From: Muribaculaceae bacterium
Lineage (GTDB): Bacteria > Bacteroidota > Bacteroidia > Bacteroidales > Muribaculaceae
DNA: 8,369 nt
NCBI GenBank assembly: GCA_016302215.1
Contig: JAEDNZ010000080.1
Coordinates: 1-8,369 of the forward strand
Direction: 5' to 3'
Below the pieces are notes generated by a model. That model was not told the origin of the DNA and searched no databases. It worked only from the letters and a program-made list of their open reading frames with translations. Below are positions 4,006 through 8,369 of this stretch, piece by piece (position 1 is the stretch's first letter; every line of letters starts with the position of its first letter). A program made the position numbers and the translations under genes.

Positions 4006-5646
4006 TTAGAGCTGAGGACCGGCAGCTACGAGAGCCTTGCCGGCAGCATTGCTGGTGTATTTGTTGAAGTTCTTGATGAAGCGAGCAGCAAGGTCTTGGG
4101 CTTTCTCGGTCCACTGAGCTTCCTGAGCGTAAGTGTCGCGCGGGTCGAGGATGTTGGTGTCAACGCCTTCGAGCTGAGTGGGGATTTCGAAGTCAAAGAT
4201 GGGGAGCTTCTTGGTGGGAGCGCTGAGGATGTTGCCGTTGAGGATAGCATCGATGATGCCGCGGGTGTCCTTGATGGAGATGCGCTTGCCGGTGCCGTTC
4301 CAGCCGGTGTTGACCAGATAAGCCTTGGCGCCGCTCTGCTGCATGCGTTTTACCAGCTCCTCGGCATACTTGGTGGGGTGCAGCTCGAGGAATGCCTGGC
4401 CGAAGCATGCTGAGAATGTGGGGGTAGGCTCGGTGATGCCGCGCTCTGTGCCGGCGAGCTTAGCGGTGAAGCCGCTGAGGAAGTAGTACTTGGTCTGCTC
4501 GGGGGTGAGGATAGACACCGGAGGCAGCACGCCGAAGGCGTCGGCTGACAGGAAGATTACGTTCTTGGCAGCGGGGCCTGCGCTGATGGGGCGCACAATC
4601 TTCTCGATGTGCTCGATGGGATAAGATACGCGGGTGTTCTCGGTCACGCTCTTGTCGGCGAAGTCGATTTTGCCGTTAGCGTCAACGGTGACGTTCTCAA
4701 GCAGGGCGTTGCGACGGATAGCGTTGTAGATGTCGGGCTCGCTGTCCTTGTCGAGGTTGATGACCTTGGCATAGCAGCCACCTTCAAAGTTGAACACGCC
4801 GTTGTCGTCCCAGCCGTGCTCGTCGTCGCCGATGAGGAGGCGCTTGGGGTCAGTAGAGAGGGTAGTCTTACCGGTGCCGGAGAGGCCGAAGAAGATGGCG
4901 GTGTTTTTGCCCTCCATATCGGTGTTGGCTGAGCAGTGCATAGCAGCGATGCCCTTGAGGGGGAGGTAGTAGTTCATCATCGAGAACATACCTTTCTTCA
5001 TCTCGCCGCCATACCAGGTGTTGATGATTACCTGCTCGCGTGAGGTGATGTTGAAGACCACAGCGGTCTCGCTGTTGAGGCCGAGCTCCTTGTAGTTGGT
5101 GACTTTGGCCTTAGAGGCGTTATATACGATGAAGTCGGGGGTGAAGTCAGCGAGGTCTTCAGCGGTGGGGCGGATAAACATGTTGGTCACGAAGTGAGCC
5201 TGCCATGCTACCTCCACGATGAAGCGCACTGCCATGCGGGTGTCCTTGTTAGCGCCGCAGAAGCCGTCAACGACATAGAGCTTCTTGTCTGAGAGCTCCT
5301 TGATAGCGAGCTCCTTGACTGCTGCCCAGGCCTCAGCTGATGCGGGCTTGTTGTCGTTCTTGAACTCCTCAGAGGTCCACCACACGGTGTCCTTTGAGTT
5401 CTCGTCCATAACGATGAACTTATCTTTGGGCGAACGGCCGGTATATACGCCGGTCATTACATTTACGGCATCGAGCTCGGTCTTGGTGCCTTTCTCAAAG
5501 CCTTCGAGGCCGCTGATGGTCTCTTCAGCATAGAGCTGCTCGTAGGTGGGGTTGTACACGATTTCGGTGGCGCCGTTGATGCCATATTTGGCGAGGTCGG
5601 CTTTGATGCCGGCGAGGCGCGAGGTCTTTACTTCTTCGAGTGTCAT
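4006..5646 (-). CDS. pckA: Phosphoenolpyruvate carboxykinase (ATP)
   Basis: This cytosolic enzyme (EC 4.1.1.49) interconverts oxaloacetate plus ATP with phosphoenolpyruvate, CO2 and ADP. In gut Bacteroidota it commonly runs in the CO2-fixing direction during fermentation to succinate, as well as in gluconeogenesis. At 546 residues it has the usual length for the ATP family. Visible signatures are TGRSPKDKFIV (69-79, with substrate-binding R71), WYGGEMKKG (211-219), the P-loop GLSGTGKTT (254-262, K260), the metal-binding kinase-2 motif IGDDEHGW (272-279, D274/D275) and NTRVSYPIEHI further on. The GTP-type signature is absent. The ATG is preceded by an A/T-rich leader and a perfect -7 box, and a strong hairpin follows the stop, so it is probably a single-gene transcript. 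All catalytic motifs appear intact. Confidence 0.98.
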   Translation of the reverse strand: MTLEEVKTSRLAGIKADLAKYGINGATEIVYNPTYEQLYAEETISGLEGFEKGTKTELDAVNVMTGVYTGRSPKDKFIVMDENSKDTVWWTSEEFKNDNKPASAEAWAAVKELAIKELSDKKLYVVDGFCGANKDTRMAVRFIVEVAWQAHFVTNMFIRPTAEDLADFTPDFIVYNASKAKVTNYKELGLNSETAVVFNITSREQVIINTWYGGEMKKGMFSMMNYYLPLKGIAAMHCSANTDMEGKNTAIFFGLSGTGKTTLSTDPKRLLIGDDEHGWDDNGVFNFEGGCYAKVINLDKDSEPDIYNAIRRNALLENVTVDANGKIDFADKSVTENTRVSYPIEHIEKIVRPISAGPAAKNVIFLSADAFGVLPPVSILTPEQTKYYFLSGFTAKLAGTERGITEPTPTFSACFGQAFLELHPTKYAEELVKRMQQSGAKAYLVNTGWNGTGKRISIKDTRGIIDAILNGNILSAPTKKLPIFDFEIPTQLEGVDTNILDPRDTYAQEAQWTEKAQDLAARFIKNFNKYTSNAAGKALVAAGPQL

Positions 5647-5708
5647 AATTGTTTGAAATAAAGTATAATGTGATTATTTGTATGCTTAAAGATGAGGTTT
5701 TCCGACTG

Positions 5709-5716
5709 CAAAGGTA
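5709..5716 (-). promoter_or_regulatory. pckA promoter -7 box (TACCTTTG)
   Basis: The sequence matches the Bacteroidota TAnnTTTG element exactly and lies 62 bases before the pckA ATG. No good TTTG -33 element is seen 19-21 bases upstream, where an A-run occurs instead; an activator might compensate. Confidence 0.65.
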
Positions 5717-5743
5717 CGCATTTTTTTTGGTCTGCACCATATT

Positions 5744-5779
5744 ATTAAAGAAAAATTTCTTTAATGAAACATAATTATG
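5744..5779. promoter_or_regulatory. Palindromes upstream of the pckA promoter
   Basis: A perfect 10-bp inverted repeat, ATTAAAGAAA / TTTCTTTAAT with a 2-base centre (5744-5765), is followed by the 10-bp palindrome CATAATTATG (5770-5779). The first is centred about 50 bases upstream of the expected pckA start site, a typical activator position. No specific regulator is assigned. Confidence 0.45.
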
Positions 5780-5865
5780 CACACCGCCCGGCGGCGCCCT
5801 ACGCTGCCGAGACTGTGGCCGGCGCTTTTTTAGGCTAAAAATCGCTAAATATCATATATTTTGCG

Positions 5866-5873
5866 TATTTTTG
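5866..5873 (+). promoter_or_regulatory. Candidate -7 box for the plus-strand gene series (TATTTTTG)
   Basis: TATTTTTG fits TAnnTTTG and ends 67 bases before the ATG of the first plus-strand gene. The surroundings are AT-rich and no TTTG is present at the standard -33 distance, so chance occurrence is possible. The remaining divergent region contains a GC-rich patch (about 5783-5827) without assigned function. Confidence 0.4.
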
Positions 5874-5940
5874 TGCTTGATTTGAAATATAACGCTTATT
5901 AACCGCTGCTTGTTGCAGCATACAACACTTAAATAGAGAT

Positions 5941-6348
5941 ATGAACACCAACAGCAACAATCTCACCAAGGTGCTGATATCGGTAGGCGCCCTGATATTG
6001 GTAATCGTGGCCTTCTGCATCGCCGTGCCTTATTATAGCGTCTGGCAGCAGGAAATGTCGGGCAAGGCCGAGTTTGCTAAGGCCGAGCAAAACCGCAAGA
6101 TTAAAATCGAAGAGGCCAAGGCCAACCTCGAAGCCGAGAAGCTCAACGCTCAAGCCGAAATCGAGCGCGCTAAAGGCGCTGCCGAGGCCATACGCATCGA
6201 GAACGGCAGCCTCAGCCCCACATACATTCAATATCTGTGGGTGCGACAGCAGTCTGACCTGGGCAACAAGACCGTAATCTACATACCCACCGAGGCCAAC
6301 CTGCCCATTCTCGAGGCCGCACGCGGCAAGATGGCTGCTCAAGACTAA
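5941..6348 (+). CDS. Membrane-anchored coiled-coil protein resembling the C-terminal part of band-7/SPFH proteins
   Basis: One N-terminal membrane helix (about residues 9-31) is followed by a charged, Ala/Glu/Lys-rich coiled coil (40-86, with repeated EEAKANLEAEKLNAQAEIE-like heptads). A C-terminal segment reads SLSPTYIQYLWVRQQ and NKTVIYIPTEANLPILEA. The coiled coil plus the SLSPxYIQYL...TVIYIP ending resembles prohibitin/stomatin-type SPFH proteins. However, the ~150-residue SPFH domain that normally lies between helix and coiled coil is absent, and the whole protein is only 135 residues. There is no sign of a frameshift, so it is probably a genuine short form that may oligomerise through the coiled coil. 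It is the first gene of the plus-strand series, 21 bases before the MazG-like gene. Exact function unknown. Confidence 0.8.
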   Translation: MNTNSNNLTKVLISVGALILVIVAFCIAVPYYSVWQQEMSGKAEFAKAEQNRKIKIEEAKANLEAEKLNAQAEIERAKGAAEAIRIENGSLSPTYIQYLWVRQQSDLGNKTVIYIPTEANLPILEAARGKMAAQD

Positions 6349-6369
6349 TCCCCCTCTCCTCGCCGAGCA

Positions 6370-6696
6370 ATGTCAGAGCAGAGCGATATCACCATAAGCC
6401 AAGCGCAGCACATCGTGGACCAATGGATATCTTCCATAGGCCACGGATACTTCTCGCCACTGACCAATATGGCTATCCTCGCCGAGGAAGTGGGAGAGGT
6501 GGCTAAAATCATGGCGCGACGCTACGGCGACCAAGTCAGCAAGGACGGCGACAACGATGACCTCGCCGACGAGCTCGCCGATGTGCTGTGGGTGACTCTC
6601 GCCATCGCCAACCAGACGGGCATTGACCTCACAGCCGCGCTGCGTGCCAACATTGACAAGAAGACGAGCCGCGACCTACATCGCTTTGACAGATAG
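6370..6696 (+). CDS. MazG-like nucleotide pyrophosphohydrolase
   Basis: This 108-residue cytosolic protein is a single MazG-like all-helical domain, of the type that hydrolyses (deoxy)nucleoside triphosphates to monophosphates and pyrophosphate. The two metal-binding motifs are clear: EEVGE (E39, E40, E43) and DELADVLW (E68, D71), followed by the helix ending NQTGIDLTAALRANIDKK. The size fits the short single-domain members rather than the two-domain MazG of E. coli. Substrate cannot be read from sequence; house-cleaning of non-canonical nucleotides is the usual suggestion. It is followed by deoC after 70 bases, consistent with shared nucleotide metabolism. Confidence 0.9.
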   Translation: MSEQSDITISQAQHIVDQWISSIGHGYFSPLTNMAILAEEVGEVAKIMARRYGDQVSKDGDNDDLADELADVLWVTLAIANQTGIDLTAALRANIDKKTSRDLHRFDR

Positions 6697-6766
6697 CACC
6701 GGCTCGCCGGCAGCAAGCACCCCACGCCAACACAAACACATAAAAACATATCAACAAACATCAAAT

Positions 6767-7651
6767 ATGACCGACAAATATCATAAATCCATAGCCGACA
6801 GCAACGTCATCGATGATGATGCCGCCGTGGCTGCCGCCGTCAGCAAGCTCATAAGCGAGCACTTTGACGAAAACAACACTCCCGAGGTGCACAAATTCCT
6901 CCTGGGCTGCATTGACCTGACCACGCTGCGTTCCACTGACTCGCCGCAATCCGTGGCTCGCTTTGTGGAGCGCGTCAACGACTTTGAGAGCGAATACCCA
7001 CAGCTGCCTTCGGTGGCCGCAATCTGCACATACCCCAACTTTGCCGAGGTAGTGCGCACGGTGCTCGACGTCAGCGAGGTTGACGTCTGCTGCGTCTCGG
7101 GGGGCTTCCCTTCGTCGCAGTCGTTCATTGAGAGCAAGATAGCCGAGACGAGCCTCGCCGTGAGCGCCGGAGCCGATGAGATTGACATAGTGCTCAATCT
7201 GGGCAACTTCCTCGACGGCGACTACGAGGAGGTGTGCGATGAAATCATCGAGCAAAAGCAAGCATGCCGCGACGCCCGCCTAAAGGTCATCTTGGAGACC
7301 GGTGCGCTCAAGACCGCGCGCAACATCAAGGCCGCATCAATCCTGGCCATGCACTCCGGAGCCGACTTCATCAAGACCTCCACCGGCAAAGAGTATCCCG
7401 GTGCAAGCCTCGAGGCGGCTTACGTCATGGCGCAGTGCATCAAGGAATACCACGCCGCCACAGGCAATATGGTCGGATTTAAAGCCGCCGGCGGTGTGCG
7501 CACCACCGACGACGCCGTCAAATACTACACAATCGTCAAGGAAGTGCTCGGCGACGAATGGCTCTCGTCTGAATGGATGCGAATCGGCGCCAGCAGCCTC
7601 GCCAACAACCTTCTCAGCGACATCCTTGGCGCTGAGACTAAATTCTTCTGA
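6767..7651 (+). CDS. deoC: Deoxyribose-phosphate aldolase
   Basis: DeoC (EC 4.1.2.4) splits 2-deoxy-D-ribose 5-phosphate into acetaldehyde and glyceraldehyde 3-phosphate, the last step in using deoxynucleosides as a carbon source. The TIM-barrel signatures are intact. The Schiff-base lysine is K203 in ADFIKTSTGK, the second active-site lysine is K239 in VGFKAAGGVRT, and the acidic residue of GADEIDIV is D140. At 294 residues it belongs to the longer DeoC group, with an extra N-terminal segment of about 40 residues. The frame is open further upstream to 6623, but that extension overlaps the MazG-like gene and encodes unlikely protein; the ATG chosen follows an A-rich leader and begins MTDKYHKSIADSN. 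It probably shares a transcript with the genes on both sides. Confidence 0.97.
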   Translation: MTDKYHKSIADSNVIDDDAAVAAAVSKLISEHFDENNTPEVHKFLLGCIDLTTLRSTDSPQSVARFVERVNDFESEYPQLPSVAAICTYPNFAEVVRTVLDVSEVDVCCVSGGFPSSQSFIESKIAETSLAVSAGADEIDIVLNLGNFLDGDYEEVCDEIIEQKQACRDARLKVILETGALKTARNIKAASILAMHSGADFIKTSTGKEYPGASLEAAYVMAQCIKEYHAATGNMVGFKAAGGVRTTDDAVKYYTIVKEVLGDEWLSSEWMRIGASSLANNLLSDILGAETKFF

Positions 7652-7689
7652 TTAGCAACCTCTTCTCACAATCACCCCATCTTACTACA

Positions 7690-8181
7690 ATGAAAATATG
7701 GGTCATACTCAATGGCGTGCAGCAAGGGCCTTACAATGAAGCTCAGCTGCCTGAGCTGCCGCTGACGCCTGACACGCCCGTGTGGTATGAGGGCCTGCCG
7801 CAGTGGACACCTGCCGCCGCGGCGCCCGCCACAGCTCCGCGCTTCAGCGATGGCGCCGACGTCGATGTCGCTCCCGAGGCCGCGACACCAAGCTCCGAGC
7901 CGCAGACGCTGGCACAACGGCAACCTTCACCGGCCCCCACGCCGCAGATTGACGAGCCCTGCCCAAAGACCTTCTTGGCGTGGTCAATAGTGCTGACAAT
8001 ATGCTGCTGCACGCCCGTGAGCGTGGCGGCGATATTCACCTCGGCCTTTGTAAGCCGCAACTACCGCAACGGCGACCTCCGCGCAGCGCAGCGTATTTCT
8101 GAAGTGACCGAGTGGCTCGTGATTATCGCCATTGTCATGGGCATCATCACCGCGCCGCTGTGGTGGTCAATAGTGATATGA
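7690..8181 (+). CDS. GYF_2-CD225 (dispanin-like) membrane protein
   Basis: The N-terminus (1-40) matches a GYF_2-type domain: W4, the GPY motif at 13-15 and VWYEGLPQW at 31-39, likely a peptide-binding module. A disordered Pro/Ala-rich linker (41-89) follows. The C-terminal part (91-163) has two hydrophobic helices (about 95-118 and 141-162). Between them is the loop SRNYRNGDLRAAQRISEVT, in the pattern of CD225/dispanin proteins, the superfamily that includes eukaryotic IFITM proteins. Three adjacent cysteines (105-107) lie in the first helix. The bacterial role of this architecture is not established. Its stop overlaps the start of the DUF2752 gene, indicating translational coupling. Confidence 0.88.
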   Translation: MKIWVILNGVQQGPYNEAQLPELPLTPDTPVWYEGLPQWTPAAAAPATAPRFSDGADVDVAPEAATPSSEPQTLAQRQPSPAPTPQIDEPCPKTFLAWSIVLTICCCTPVSVAAIFTSAFVSRNYRNGDLRAAQRISEVTEWLVIIAIVMGIITAPLWWSIVI

Positions 8182-8369
8182 TGACAGCGCCGCAGCGTCA
8201 CAAGATAATGGTGGCAGCAGCCCTGGTGGCTGCTGTCGCTGTTATAGCTTATCTGGGGCTGTGCGACCCCACGCTCACACCGCTATTGCGATGCCCATTC
8301 AGGGCGCTGACGGGTTATGATTGTCCCGGCTGCGGCTCGCAGCGTGCAATCCATGCCCTACTTCACGGC
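8178..8369 (+). CDS. DUF2752 membrane protein, truncated by the window edge
   Basis: The frame opens at ATGATG overlapping the preceding stop (ATGA) and runs off the window after 64 codons. A membrane helix (about residues 10-27 from the second Met) is followed by CPFRALTGYDCPGCGSQRAI. The TGYDCPGCGSQRA cysteine motif is the hallmark of the DUF2752 family, small inner-membrane proteins of unknown function. In Bacteroidota these often stand beside GYF_2/CD225 genes, as here. Either Met could be the start; the first gives the 4-base overlap. Confidence 0.88.
   Translation, partial: MMTAPQRHKIMVAAALVAAVAVIAYLGLCDPTLTPLLRCPFRALTGYDCPGCGSQRAIHALLHG

Noticed and set aside
3997..4932. Long plus-strand open frames across pckA
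   Set aside because: They are antisense shadows of a GC-rich, highly conserved gene; the Val/Leu/Ala/Gly-rich products have no domain signature.
5783..5830. Plus-strand intrinsic terminator ending in GGCGCTTTTTT
   Set aside because: Only about five good stem pairs around a 22-base loop, and no plus-strand gene ends upstream of it.
5929..6342. Minus-strand open frame across the band-7-like gene
   Set aside because: Antisense shadow; the plus frame has a clear membrane helix, coiled coil and conserved ending.
6623..6766. A 48-codon upstream extension of deoC
   Set aside because: It overlaps the MazG-like gene, encodes low-quality sequence, and the ATG at 6767 has an A-rich leader and gives the normal length for this DeoC group.

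Overview
The window most likely comes from the chromosome of a gut-type Bacteroidales bacterium. Three things point there. Two perfect copies of the Bacteroidota -7 promoter box (TAnnTTTG, here TACCTTTG) precede minus-strand genes. Leaders are A-rich without obvious Shine-Dalgarno sequences. Several protein types are common in that phylum: an ATP-type PEP carboxykinase, a ~295-residue DeoC, a GYF_2/CD225 membrane protein and DUF2752. The fairly GC-rich third codon positions would suit Muribaculaceae, but that family assignment is inference.

Left region (1-3671, minus strand): a compact run of mostly small genes of unknown function, apparently one operon. In transcription order it encodes: a PD-(D/E)XK-nuclease-like protein; a very basic protein built of two repeats; a very acidic TerB-like protein; a 102-residue protein with an internal duplication; a 64-residue protein; a protein with a C-terminal membrane anchor; a 59-residue basic protein; a six-helix voltage-gated-type ion channel with an acidic TGDDW filter; and, overlapping the channel's end, the start of an Arg-rich ORF that runs off the window. 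A -7 box lying inside a dyad symmetry sits just upstream of the first gene. This is the least explained and most interesting part. A stress-response or defence role is a hypothesis, not something the sequence proves.

Middle (3672-5940): a 334-base gene-free stretch with several inverted repeats and a strong hairpin terminator. It is followed by pckA (minus strand), whose upstream region carries a perfect -7 box and a 22-bp near-palindrome.

Right region (5941-8369, plus strand): a second gene series reading away from pckA. It encodes a membrane-anchored coiled-coil protein resembling the C-terminal part of a band-7/SPFH protein without the SPFH domain, a MazG-like nucleotide pyrophosphohydrolase, deoxyribose-phosphate aldolase (deoC), a GYF_2-CD225 membrane protein, and a truncated DUF2752 protein whose start overlaps the preceding stop. 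MazG-like and DeoC fit nucleotide clean-up and deoxynucleoside salvage; the membrane proteins have no assigned role. No rRNA, tRNA, CRISPR array, transposase or integrase was seen.
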